Shown in pieces: positions 11,054 to 23,239 of a DNA stretch of 64,000 bases. Location: contig JADCRB010000114.1 of NCBI GenBank assembly GCA_021464245.1, positions 868,001 through 932,000 on the forward strand. The letters are read 5' to 3'. The notes below the pieces were generated by a model. It did no database searches. It was not told where the DNA came from and saw nothing but the letters and a program-made list of their open reading frames with translations. Made by a program: the position numbers and the translations under genes. Origin of the DNA: Carallia brachiata (lineage: Eukaryota; Streptophyta; Magnoliopsida; Malpighiales; Rhizophoraceae). Position 1 is the first letter of the stretch. Every line of letters starts with the position of its first letter.

Positions 11054-11325
11054 AGGGTTTGATTCTAGTATTGCAACCTGTAATCAAGTGTGCTTTATTT
11101 TATCTTGTAAGGGAGTTCGCATTAAACTTTTGTTACAATTAAGTGAGGCGAATTTTATCTAAAAGAAAGTAGCTCTATTATACCATTTGAAGTAAATTCA
11201 TTTATATTCTGATCTACCCTTTTTCTGGCTGACCACTGATAATAATTTTTAACGTTTAATTTTGTTAGGCTGTTAGGAAGCTCATTAGGGCATGAGTTGT
11301 GTCCGTTTAATATTCTAATCGTTTT

Positions 11326-11752
11326 TTTTTTTTACTAACCGTTTTGTACTGTTGGAGGTAGTTGTTACAACTATTAAACACAACTTTGACATTCATTATT
11401 CATATTTATGTGACATTACAAATGGACGAATATAAAAGGACCTATCAGCTTTCTCAAATGGACACAACTCTCTCCATACTCTTCTTCTCCCTAGCTACAT
11501 TCTAAAATTTGTTGATTTACACAAGTTCGTGCTATTTTTGTTTCCTCACTTACAAGGTGCACACCAGTGGAAGGATATATCGTATTCTAGCAAGATAGTC
11601 GCGGTTATACCTGTTGCACTATGGTCATTTTGCACACGAGAATGCAAATCTATCCTTAAGGATAGTGCACTCTCATGCTTCATATTTCACATAAGCTTTG
11701 TTTTATTTCTATTGATCTATATTCATTTTATTTTTCCCTATTATTTCTATCA
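11326..11752 (+). repeat. Copia element 2, 5' LTR (truncated)
   Basis: Alignable with about 16,580-17,012. Both contain TATAAAAGGACCTATCAG (a TATA box), the CTCTTCTTCTCCCTAGCTA block and end in CTAtCA/CTAACA. The expected primer binding site after the LTR end is not recognisable. Confidence 0.8.
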
Positions 11753-11939
11753 ATTTTAAGGATAAATTTGATTTTAAATTTTGGATGCAACTGCTAATCA
11801 ATATGCTACCAGTGCCAATCAAATTGTTACTGTTACCAATTAGTCTATATATATTCCTTCTTAGACTTAGCTAGCTCCTCTTGTTTCGAAGATTTTGCCA
11901 GACACTTCAAAAATCAAAACTTTTACTGCTTTACATTTC

Positions 11940-14900
11940 AAACATGGGCAAGAACGTGCTTATTTTGCTCTAGATGTCTTGGGGATTACTTTTGCTCTTA
12001 CTAATCCCAAGCCTAAGTCTAGATCTGAAAATTATGATAGGACTCTACCCGCATAGGAACAAGTTAATAAAGATTGTCGTTATACTATTTTCAGTACACT
12101 CACTAATGATCTTTTTGATGTCTACTATTCTTCAAAGGAAGCCAAAGGAGATATCAAAGAAAATGAAAAAAATATATATGGTTGAGGATGCTGGTACTCA
12201 AAAATTTGTTGTTCCTAATCATTTGCATTTTCGTAATACCGATGAAAAAAAATATGTCGGATCATATCAATGAATATCACAAATCACAAGCTGTTGGACG
12301 ATCTAAATAATGAAAATATCAAGTTGCCAGATGAATATGTTACAGATTGTCTCAATGAGAAGCTTCTGGAGTCCTAGAATGACTATGAGCAACAACTCAA
12401 ACATAAGAGGAAGCATATTTGTTGGAGGATGTAATTGTGCACATCCTGATTGAGGAGAAAAATAGAACAAGGATGAAGGAATCAAAGGCAAAGGAGATGG
12501 CTTCAAAGGCTAACATAATTGAACAAAAGAAAGATGAAAGGGCAGACAAAAATCACAATAGTCATTACCACAATCATGACTGGAAGAGATATTACAATAA
12601 GTCCAAAAGTATGATAAGCCATCAAAATCGGTAATCCAACCTTTAAGAAAAAGGGCATATGCTATGTGTGTGGGAAACCAAGTTATCATGCCCCTCAATG
12701 CAAACACAGATAAGGAAATAACGTACCTGCCAAGCCAAATGCCAATTTGGTTTTAGTGGAAGTTATTATTGCTATTGTTTCCCAAGTCAACATTACTACC
12801 AATTCTAAAAATTGGATAATAGATTCTAATGCCACTAAACACATATGCGGGGACAGAAATGCATTTTCCTCCTACACACCAATAGAGGATGGAGAAGAAA
12901 ATGTCTTAATGGGAAATTTGGGAACAACACTTGTTCTCGAAAAGATCAAGTCCTTATTAAGCTCACTTCGAGGAAGGTATTGTCCTTGAATGATGTGATG
13001 CATGTTCATGAGATTCACATAAATCTCGTTTATGTGTCCCTACTTGGAAAGGTTGGAGTGAAGGGCTTTTTTGAGTCTAACAAAAAGGTCATAACTAAAT
13101 ATGATATATTTGTGGGAAAGAGCTACTATAACCAGAGACTTTTCATTTTGAATGTACTTGATATTATTGATAATGGAAATGCATCTACTTCTTTTACTTA
13201 TATTGTCAAGTCTTATGATTTGTAGTATGCAAGATTATGACATGTTACTAATTATTATAGTACAAATGTAAGACAACCTGGTTTAATTGCAAATTTGCAT
13301 GAGAATGTAAGTAAGTGTGAAGTATGTGTTGAGGCCAAATTGGCCAAAAAGAGTTGCAAGTCAGTTCAATGAGAGACTGAATTATTGGATTTAGTACATA
13401 CAAATCTAAGAGATTGAAAAGTACCATGACTAAGGGTAACAAACGCTTCTATGTGATCTTTATAAATAACTACTCTAGATTAACTAGAGTCTTCTTGCTT
13501 GGAGATAAGGATAAGGTGCATGATGTGTTCATCAAGTATAAGAGTAAAGTAAAAAACTAGTTGGGAAAAAAAATCAAGAGACTTAGATCAAATAGAGGAG
13601 GGGAGTAAAGTTCACAGATGTTGTTAGATTATTATAAGAAAGACGGCATTATTCATAAAGTCACACTTCCTTATTCACCAGAGTCAAATGGGGTAATAGA
13701 GAGGAAAAACAAAACCTTGAAAGAAATGATTAATGCAATGCTAGTCAGTGCGCAGGCTCCAAACACTTTATGGGGAGAGGTAATTCTTATTGCATGTTAT
13801 TTACAAAATAGGATCTTTTACCAAAAAACTGGAAAGACCTCGTATGAACTTTGGAAAGGATACTAACCAAGTCTAAATTATTTGAAAGTATGTGAATTTC
13901 TCGCAAAGGTACTACTGTTTGAACCAAAGAAGAGGAAAATAAGTTCTAAGACCTCAAATTGCATGGTTATTATTTATGTGAACATAGTGCTGCATATTAT
14001 TTCCTTATTATTAAAAGTGATGTTCTTGATTCTAACACCATCATTGAGATCAAGAATCCAAAGTTTTTTGAGCATATGTTTTCTAAGAGGAAGGAGCTAG
14101 CACAACCTCTTGTCCCTAAAGTTGAGATGGAAAGTGAGTCCAAGAGCAACCCTTCTGAACTATAAATAAAAAGGATTAAGAGACAGAGGTAAGAGAAGAC
14201 GTTTGGAGATGACTTTTACACCTTTGTGGTAAATAATGATTTTTTAACTAACTTTGAAGCTATATTTTCTAGTGATGTAGGTTTGGGGACAGAAGTTATA
14301 TAGAGTGAAATAGATTCTTTAAATCAAAATGGAACATGGAGACTAGTAGATTTACTTACAGGTGTCAAGCGTATAAGCTGCAAGTGTATCTTCAAAAAGA
14401 AATATAAACCAGATAGATCCATTGACAAATACAAGGCTTGATTTGTAGCCAAAAGGGTATACATAAAAGAAGACTATATATTATTTTGATAATTTTGCTC
14501 TTATTGCGAGAATAGCATTCATTTGAGTTTTGATTGCGTTAGCGTCTGCTTATAATCTCATTGTTCATCAAATGGATGTTAAAACTGCTTTTCTGTATAG
14601 TGATCTAGATAAGGAGATCTGTATGACACAACCAGAAGGTTGTGTTGTACCTGTCAAAAAGAAGAAGGTATGTAAGCTTATCAAATCCTTGGATGGGTTG
14701 AAACAGACACCTAAACAATGACATGAGAAGTTCGATAGTGTTCTGGTCACTAATGGTTTTTTGATTGTTGGTGTCGATAAATGTCTTTATACAAAAATTG
14801 AGAATGATACTTGTGTTATTATCTACCTAGATGTTGATTACATGCTCATATTTAGCTCTAGTATAGGATTTGATAGCCAGGACAAAATCATTGTTTGCAT

Positions 14901-15792
14901 CATATTTTGACATGAAAGACTTAGGATAAGCAAATATCATTTTAAAAGTGAAGATCATTGAAACTCATAATGGCCTATTTCTGTCTCAAAAGCATTATAC
15001 AGAGAAAATTTTCAAAAAGTATGGACATTATGATGTTAAATCACTCTCTACTCCTTTTGATGCAAATGTGAATTTACTGAAAAAAACATTAAGTGTATAT
15101 CCCAATCTTCGTATGCACAAATTATTGGCAATTTGATGCATCTAATGAATTTTACTCGTCCTGACATTGCTTATGTTGTGTATAGATTGAGTAGATATAC
15201 TCACAATCCAGGCCATGATCTTCAGAATGCATTTACAAGGATTTTGAAATATTCAAGAGACACCATGAATTATGGTATTTTCTATAGTGGATATCCCCCT
15301 TTATTAAAATGATACAATGATGCTAACCAGATCTCTAATTCAGATAACATAAAATCCACAAGTAGTTAAGTATTCACCTTTGAAGGTTGAGCGATGGCTT
15401 GGAAGTCTTCCAAGTAAACAATTATTGCTTAGTTTACTATGAAATCTGAGTTTATAGCCTTAAAGATGGCTGGTGTGGGGGGAGATTGACTGAGAAATTT
15501 TCTGATGGGTATTCTATTATGGGTAAAACCAATGTCATTAGTGTCGATGCATTGTAACATTCAAGCCACTATTGCTCATGCAAAGAGCAAGTCATATAAT
15601 GGAAAGAATGGACATATTCATTTGAGACATGAATTAGTAAAACGGTTGTTGAATAATATAGTGATGTCACTTGATTTTGAGAGGTCAGAGATAAACCTGG
15701 TTGATCCTCTGACCAAACCCCTAAGCAGAAATCTAGTTGAAGAAATATGGAGGGGAATGAGACTTATATCCATAAAGAATGGTCAAAAGTGA
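11940..15792 (+). pseudogene. Copia element 2 gag-pol remnants
   Basis: Degraded gag starts near 11,940. A zinc-knuckle segment CYVCGKPSYHAPQCKHR is encoded near 12,660-12,710. Protease-like NWIIDSNATKHICGD (the usual D-S/T-G-A is altered) is near 12,805-12,850. An integrase piece around 13,618-13,866 has the SPESNGVIERKN block. RT pieces occur at 14,530-14,721 (QMDVKTAFLYSDLDKE) and 14,800-15,140. An RNase H tail with HIHLRHELVK and LVDPLTKPL lies at 15,505-15,792. Several in-frame stops and frameshifts make it non-functional. Confidence 0.87.
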
Positions 15793-16329
15793 TGAGAACT
15801 GAACCTATATGATAGAAGATCTTTTGAAGCAAATTCATATGGGTAACAACAGGTCACTACTGACCATGTGTGCACTATCAAGTAAACGAGTGCATTCCTA
15901 TAGTGCGGATAGTACAATAATTCCAGTGAATGAGATTAAGATATACTCTTAATGAATTCTATAACCCTTATTGGTGGTGTGCTAACTAAAATGCACACTT
16001 GATAAATTCAACTATATGAGAATAGAGTAGGGTCGCTCCTAAAAGATCCTAGGCAAGATCTCTAGAGCTCTCATGAAATTAAATCAGACGTGTGCATGGC
16101 CTTCCAGTGGCAAACCACACTAAACAACATGAACTTTGAGATTATAACATGGAGGCACGCTCACTAATCCTTGTTAAGAAGTTATGGTTCACAAAAATAT
16201 TATATTTCATCATACTTCTAAATATCAAAACTTGTACATCCTAAGTTTGTGGTTCATAGCTCAAAAAGTGCCAGAGATAATGTGTCATGTTCTCACCAAG
16301 ACCCAACAAAATTCAACCTTTTAAAATAT

Positions 16330-16338
16330 GTGGGAGAA
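16330..16338 (+). other. Polypurine tract of Copia element 2
   Basis: GTGGGAGAA lies directly before the 3' LTR start TGTTAGAA, the classic arrangement for priming plus-strand DNA synthesis in Copia elements. Confidence 0.75.
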
Positions 16339-17012
16339 TGTTAGAATATAAAAAATATTTTAAAATGTTTGAATCCCATGTAGAAAAGAGAAGTTAAGTT
16401 ATACTTATTGATAAACTAACATGTTGCTTATGCTTTTTAAAAGAAAAAACTCATAAGAGATCTTGCGTAATACAAACTCAGGCCTAATTTGAGTGGGCTC
16501 AAGGGTGGACCCCATGGTTGGTCTACCGCTGAGCCCAAGCTTTTTTAGACCTTTCAAAATCTACAGTCAAACTAGCCATTTTTTTCAACTAGCCATTTCT
16601 GATTATTGGAGATAGCTATTACAACCATTAAGTCAAGCCTTAATGCTCATTATTTATATTTATGTGACATTATACCTAGACTAATATAAAAGGACCTATC
16701 AGCTTTCTCAAAGGGATACAACTCTCTCCAAACTCTTCTTCTCCCTAGCTATATTTTGAAATTTATTGGGTTATACAAGTTCATGCTATTTGTTTTTATT
16801 TCCTCACTTGTGAGGTGCACACCAGTAGGAATATTTGTCATATATTGGGAGGATAGTCGTCATTATACCTGTTGCACTGTAGCTATTTTGTACACAGAAT
16901 ACGCAAATTTATCTTTAAGGACAGTGCATTCGCACGCTTCAAATTTCACACATACTTTGTTTTATTTCTATTGCATCTATATTGGTTTTATTTTTCCTTA
17001 TTACTTCTAACA
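16339..17012 (+). repeat. Copia element 2, 3' LTR
   Basis: Starts TGTTAGAATAT and ends TTCTAACA. A TATA box (AATATAAAAGG) lies near 16,683-16,693. It is longer than the surviving 5' LTR by about 240 bp. Confidence 0.8.
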
Positions 17013-17576
17013 GACATTAAGTAATGAGTTTAGAGTTTAAGAAACCATGTGCTAAAACTTTTGAATTTAACGGTTTCTAAATATGATATCACAGCTTTAT
17101 AATTAAGAGGTTTTTATATTTAAATTATTGTACCATCATTTTTAATTATAAATTATAACAGATAAGTTTAGTCTGTACTTTGTTCACACTACTAACGATG
17201 GACTTTTACATGAGAGGGTGGAGTTTTAAAAAGTTTTAACTCTCGAATGAAATAATTTTATAATATATGCTTAAAAAACAAAAAACAAAATAAAACAAAA
17301 GCTGTTTTATACTTCTTGATGGCCAAAAAGGAGCTTTCAAATGGTCATGGCTCAGAGATCTCTGAATTTTAGTAAAAAGATTCTTTAGAGATAAAAAGGA
17401 AGTTACAGGAAGCAACCATAAATAGAGTATGGCGCCCAATTTTATTTACAACAGAAAAAATTCCCACTATCATAGAATAACACGCTGCTTCAGCTTTATT
17501 TAGTGCAACAAGAGTTGAAAAGAACTTTAGCACCAAGTTCTTTAAATTTACTTAATCATTCGACCCAATTATGCTA

Positions 17577-18510
17577 TTAAGAAGCTTTAACAAGGTATGA
17601 ATCAATATCTTAATACAAGCTAACAAAAAATTCCAAGTAATTTTCTGGAGCTAGAATGTTCTAATCTCTCTTCATATATTCGATACCCAGTTTCAGGACC
17701 ATTGGACTGGAGTTGGCAAGTGGGAATGCACTGTATTGCGACGCAAAAGTTCTTGTAAAGCTTGAAGGCGTCTCCATCCAGGCCAATATATGTAACGAAC
17801 ACGCTTCCATCATGGTACTCAGCTCTGGCTTTATAAGTTTGGGATTCACCTTCTGCAATAAGAAAAATGCCATAATATAAACGAGTGTTCCAATCAATCA
17901 AATTTCCTAAAATGTACTTGAAACTCATATTTAATCATTTTCCTAATACTACCTGCAATTAAGAGGGGTGCAATTAAGAGGAATAACCAAACACAGGTGG
18001 TGAATGTGAGAGGAAAGAAACAGGAAGATCTAAGTTGATTTGAGAATTTTCAGTGCGGAGAGTTTTAGAACAATTATATCTCATACTGGAATAAAAGGGT
18101 GAGAAAAGATTTATCTAACAGACCCTAATTAAATTTTGAATTAATTAAGCCATTGTTGTTATTGTTGTTGTCTAACTCAGGTACTTCTAAATGACGGAAC
18201 TGGGATTCGAAAACACATTTTTCATCACTCTAACTAAATTGAATCCTCTATAATCTAATTCTTTGATTAGTTGATTAAAAAAATTAAAATAGAAATCAGT
18301 AGTGAATTGCACTGGTTGCCTACCAAAGTTATATGCCAAAAGCTTCACACATCCGCTCTGTTCCCAGCTACCTTCAAGTAACTAAATTGATTGAATCTTT
18401 TCTGGAGAACAATTAAGAAGTTTGTAACCTTTTGTTATCATAAAATCATAGAAGCTCTTAGTCGCCGTCTTGCTTTCTATGGTAGTCTCAATCTTTGTGC
18501 GAGCAGCCAT
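17577..18510 (-). pseudogene. MLP/Bet v 1-like gene with two stops and a frameshift
   Basis: Two exons are visible on the minus strand. Exon 1 (18,510-18,324) starts at ATG in MAARTKIETTIESKTATKSF and contains the MLP block SPEKIQSI, followed directly by an in-frame TAG at 18,382-18,384, then LLEGSWEQSGCVKL. A GT donor follows at 18,323. Exon 2 starts after a TTATTGCAG acceptor at 17,852 in the matching phase; it includes GLDGDAFKLYKNF. The frame then shifts and continues as IEYMKRD, ENYLEFF and DIDSYLVKA to a TAA at 17,577-17,579, with two more stops. MLPs are about 150 residues and normally have this two-exon layout. The lesions make this a pseudogene, although an aberrant short product is possible. 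Confidence 0.82.
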
Positions 18511-18557
18511 TATGGGTGCCCAAGAAAAGTATACAAATTCTTAATTGCCAATCCCTT

Positions 18558-18583
18558 CTTTATATATATATATATATATATAT
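18558..18583 (-). promoter_or_regulatory. TATA-rich tract upstream of the MLP pseudogene
   Basis: A (TA)n run ending TATATAAAG on the minus strand, about 50-70 bp upstream of the ATG at 18,510. It is both a microsatellite and the likely old TATA box. Confidence 0.5.
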
Positions 18584-18599
18584 CTGTGTATGCATAGGA

Positions 18600-21029
18600 T
18601 GCAGATGTAGAGATGGTGTTATTCTATCATTTTTCAAATTTAATCAGTTGGTCTAAATATATTTAGACCATGTGATTATAGATCTTTTTAGTAGGTCTTA
18701 GGTCATTAATTTACTCTTTTCACAAAACAAGAAAGAGAGGCTTTCTCATCTAATTATCTACAAATTAGGCCATTATACTTTATCGGTTATTGCGTGAAAA
18801 AAAAAACCTCAAATTAAATCTCAAGTACCCAAAAATAAAATTTTATCTTGATCACTTGCCTCTGATAATGTTAACTTGAGACTTTCAACAATGACTAAAT
18901 AATAGTACAAAATTCATTGATCTTAGAAATAATAGATGCTGTCGAGGGTAAGAAGCACTATGAAGCTAAACCCTAGCAAGCAAATGGGAAGGAGCAAGTA
19001 AGAAAGAAGATTCAAAACAAGGGAAAATAGGAGTCGTGGAAGAATGTGGTAGAATCAAATGTCTACCATCACATCAAAAATACACTGTTAGTAAAAAAAC
19101 AACTTGATTTCTTTCAAATATTCTCATAGTCGTATACAATATTGAGTGACCATATCTACTACTCGCGCGATGGATCGAGCAATTACTCAATCGAGTTAAA
19201 AAAAAAAACTAGTTTATTAGACCAACAGAATTTTGTACCCTATAATTAATGAGTGGGTACTGAGTACCAAGAATGGTGTTCTAATGGAGATTTGATGCAC
19301 GATAAGCAGCATAGGGCACTCCATTAGTTAAAGAAGCCAGATTTCAGACTGAATTTACGAGTCCAATTTTCCATCGCCCCCACCCTGTGGGAAAGGGCTG
19401 GTTAAGTCCGGACACGATAATTCTGCATTATTGCAATATAGGCCACAATTTCATTGATGTCCTATAATTTTATTTTCTATTAACTTCAAACAAGTGACCT
19501 TGTGCTTATAACTCAAAAGACAATAGTAATATGCCAACAAAATAGAGATTAACTGTTTGAATTCTTGAACTCTTTAATTATTCTTTTCTCTTAAATTAGT
19601 TAGTTTAGGTCTAAAATATCTAAAAATAACAATAATAATAACAACCTTCAAACAAGTATTTATGTTCCAAGGTTTTAAATTGAGTTGTGCTGTAAAACTG
19701 ATGAATATGTTGTCTACTTGAACTCACAAATCTTTTATGTCATAAACCTTTTGTTTATAGGTTAATATATATAAAAAAAAATTCACTACTTTTATGTGAA
19801 GTAACAAATTCAGCACCAATTTTAAAAAGTAACAATGTATTTATTTTCATTTTTTTTAATAAATATAGCATGTTATGAAATTTTTTGAATAGAATTTGTC
19901 TGCCTCAATAACATAGCAATCATATGTGTCACTAGACACTAACAGGTATAATGATCATGTTATCAAGACAAATAACGTCCTACAAACATTTAATGAAGAC
20001 ATACGGATTTTGTTCTTAAGAAATCACAGAGTGCTATAGTTGTTACAAAATAATTTTATGAAGGATAAATTTTTACTTTTTAAAATTAGTGTTAAATTTG
20101 TTATTTTGTATCAATTTTTTTTTGTATATTAAGGCTTTATTTATTTATATTGTACTCAAATTTTTTTTCCAATTATGGGCTCTCAGATTTCTTTGTTTTT
20201 GTCTGAAACCCTGATATCCGAAAGTCCATTGGGCCCCGACTAATCTAATTCGAGTCAGATGGACCCATTAAAGGGGGCAAAACTCTTCCAGCGTCTATTT
20301 TCTCCATACACAATACTCATACTCGAGACCTTACTTAAGGGGAATCAAGCTCCTCGCCACTTGAACCAACAGGCGTTGGTGAGCTCTCAGATTTCTCTAA
20401 CACTGAATGTGCCACACATCTTCCTTTTGGTCTTGGTCCATCAGAGCGAGCGGCCCAATCAAATCATGGGTGCTGCAAATTATAATCAAGCCCATATCTA
20501 CATAACATACAGATGTTTTCTAGTCATTCACACAACTTACAAGCTTCTTCAGCCTTCTGTCTGTGTTAATATATACCACTCTTCCTAATTGACACAATTG
20601 CAATTTGAACCTCAAACCTCACTAATGATTAAATTTTTTATCCACTTCAACTTAACAAAAATAATAATAATAATAATAATAATAGGAGTATGATAATGAT
20701 CTTGTTTGTGATATCACCATCAGCAATTTGTTGGCTTGTTGCTAAACTTAATATTGTACAAACCGTTGCTTGCATTATCATAAGCAACCCACTATAGCAG
20801 TTGTCCTTATGGTGTTTGGTTTAACTTTTTAATAGGTGTATTTGTATTTTATCTTCAAAAAATAGAACAACTACTATTTAGTTAATTTTTTTTTAACTTT
20901 GTTGTCATTGATACATCCCCCAAAATGTTGCTCATTGAAAAAGTATAATGAAGCTACTCTTTAATTTGATCAGCAACTGATAAATTATGTTATTACAAAA
21001 TTGCCTTTAACTTAGTTGTGTAATGCAAT
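18600..21029. other. Gene-free stretch
   Basis: No gene is supported. A moderately GC-rich segment at 20,200-20,580 holds a 109-codon open frame with no recognisable domain. Its phrases (CCCATTAAAGGGGGCAAAAC, CTTGAACCAACAGGCG) look like interspersed-repeat sequence, but I could not delimit an element. Short AAT microsatellites occur near 19,630 and 20,658-20,684. Confidence 0.5.
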
Positions 21030-21677
21030 GTTGTTAAAACCCGGATCGGACCGACCGGTTCAACTAGTTAGAGGTTCGGTCCGGGTTATACCTTAAAATT
21101 GACATTAGATCAGATCGGCCAAAACCCGGTCAACAGACCGGTTCAACCGGTCCCGGTTTGGTTTGGGTTGATCGAGTTCAATAATTTTAAAAAATTTCAC
21201 ACTACTTTGTAAGAGTTGGGCTTTGAACCCCTGACCTCCAATAAGAAAGTTGAGCCTCACACCACTAGACTAACTTGTAGTTTGTTGTAAACTTTTTTTT
21301 TTCTTTTACTTATTATTTTCTCATACTTCTTACATAATCCATACACCATCTTATATAACTAATACATTAACAGTTACTATTTTCTCGTTTTGTTAAGACT
21401 AGTATTAATTTTCTTAATTTATTAATTTTATCTTATAATAAATTGTTAATCATTTATTTTAAATTTACAAATGTAAATATTTCAATGCATACATATATAT
21501 TATAATATTACATTTTACATATAAATTTTTATTTGTAATGTATATAAATATTTATTTTTTATATATTTAATATTAAATACCGGTTTTACTGGTTCAATTT
21601 TCGATTAAACCGTTTGAACCTGTTGGACCTTGAACCACGAAACTTTCTGGTTCAATGACCGGTTCGATTTTTACAAC
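21030..21677. mobile_element. GTTGTAAAAATCGAACCGG-type terminal repeat element
   Basis: The left end GTTGTTAAAACCCGGATCGG and the reverse complement of the right end, GTTGTAAAAATCGAACCGG, are inverted repeats. CCGGTTCAACCGGT blocks fill both ends. The middle is AT-rich and non-coding. It is the most complete of four related copies in the window. Confidence 0.6.
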
Positions 21678-22403
21678 ATCAGTGTAATGTAGAACCGTGC
21701 ATTACTTGTGACCAAAAGAAAAAAGGAAAAAATCTATAGGAAAAAAAAGTAAACAAGCGTGCTTATGCAGACGAAGGGCCTGCTATAAAATATAATATTT
21801 TTTGAATAAAAAATTATTATTTCTTTCTTATTTAGAAAAAAAAAGAAAAAGCCTTTGACATAAAGGTTATCCACTAGTTTTTTTTCATCCTAATATTGTG
21901 AAAACACTAATCTGAATATATAAAAGTAATATTATTTTTTTAAACATAGTAATTAGTAATAAAAATAATATTTTTTAAACAAGATTTTTATATATTTATT
22001 ATAATTGTAGTTGTTCTTGAACTCACACAAATTTTTATTTATAAATACATTAGAATATTAGTTCATATTAAATAGAATTAAAAAAATTATCTATCATAAT
22101 AAAATAGAAACAGAATATCTAAAATAGTCACTTACTATTTGAATAGCAACCAGCTACTGTTAATTTAGCTAAACACTCAATTTCATTTTGTTCATTGGCA
22201 ATTACAATCAATAAAAATAATTAGCAATCAATAAATAATAATCAACAATCAACAATAATAACAACAACTACCAACAACAAAATCAAACAAGCCCTTAATG
22301 ATTGTAACAAAAGTTTTTTTTTTTTTTATCATTGGATAAGGAATAAATTAGATTCTTTGAACCTTAGACCTTATAACACATTCCCACGTGCCCACCATTA
22401 TAT

Positions 22404-22905
22404 GGGGATATGTATATTTTTGATCCTAAACCTTTAGGTTTTTTTACGTTTGAACGCTAAACCTTTTTGACATTTCATTTGAGTCTTAAACCTTTTGATT
22501 TTCTATCAAATTAGTCCATTTATTTACCAAAAGTGATCAATCTATTAAAAAATGATTTTAACTTTACAAAACATTATTTAAAAAAAGATTAAATATATGA
22601 ATTGAATGTCTTTTCTATCAAAAATATGCATGTTACCTATTTAATTCGTATATTTCTTGATTAAAAAAATATTTAATGTGCATATTTTGTTGATGAAAAA
22701 AATGTTTAATTCATGTATTTAGCCTTTTTTAAATGATTTTTATTAAGTTAAACTCATTTATTAATGGATTGACCACTTTTTGTAACTGAAAGGACTGATG
22801 TAATAAGAAATCAAAAGGTTTAGAATTCAAATGAAATGTCAAAAAGGTTTAGGACTTAAATATAAAAAAAACTTAAAGATTTAGAACCAAAAATATGTAT
22901 ATCTC
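22404..22905. mobile_element. Fold-back (long-TIR) Mutator-like MITE with 9-bp target duplication
   Basis: The two halves are inverted copies over about 170-200 bp. Both arms share CTAAACCTTTTTGACATTTC and TAAACCTTTTGATTT. The whole 502-bp unit could fold into one long hairpin. Exact 9-bp repeats CCATTATAT at 22,395-22,403 and 22,906-22,914 flank it. Long inverted repeats plus a 9-bp duplication fit a MULE-derived fold-back element. There is no coding capacity. Confidence 0.85.
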
Positions 22906-22914
22906 CCATTATAT

Positions 22915-23224
22915 GAGCATATTTTAGGTTCATGCGTACTCTAGTGTCTCATGAGCCTTTCAACTCATACGTTAACACTTTTTTTGTAAACCTTATAAAT
23001 ATATAGGAGGGTTTTTATCGTTTTACGAGCGCTCTTTCTTAAGTTAGACTACACACATCACTATCTCTAGACCACTCTCCCCCTTTCAACTTTCGGTATT
23101 GACTTAGGTTTTAAGATGTTAATGCAAGGAAGACCTTTTGAATCTCGGTAGCCATACTTTGTTTTGCAAGTATGGGGCATTGATCGACCATCCTCATCTC
23201 GTTAATGATGATTTTCCTCATAAT
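22915..23224 (+). repeat. Candidate Gypsy LTR remnant (3' portion)
   Basis: The stretch ends just before a TTTGGCGCCG primer binding site and contains a TATA-like AAATATATAGGAGG near 22,998 and pyrimidine-rich leader sequence. This is the layout of an Athila/Tat-type 5' LTR. No second LTR or pol is seen, so its left boundary is a guess. Confidence 0.4.
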
Positions 23225-23238
23225 TTGGCGCCGACTAT
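23225..23238 (+). other. Gypsy-type primer binding site remnant
   Basis: TTTGGCGCCGACTA resembles the TGGCGCCG site used by plant Athila/Tat Gypsy elements. The sequence after it has no recognisable gag. Confidence 0.55.
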
Positions 23239-23239
23239 G

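Larger units (their letters stand above)
11326..17012 (+). mobile_element. Ty1/Copia retrotransposon 2, degenerate, 5' LTR truncated
   Basis: A plus-strand element of about 5.7 kb. The 5' LTR is recognisable from about 11,326 to 11,752 and the 3' LTR from 16,339 to 17,012; they share long blocks such as AGGACCTATCAGCTTTCTCAAA. Between them are gag, zinc knuckle, protease, integrase, RT and RNase H remnants in Copia order, with many stops and frameshifts. The first 240 bp or so of the 3' LTR have no counterpart on the 5' side, so the 5' end is deleted or replaced. No target duplication can be read. Confidence 0.85.

Noticed and set aside
10757..11062. Plus-strand 101-codon frame with a Thr-His repeat
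   Set aside because: It is antisense to the MLP relic and includes the CA microsatellite.
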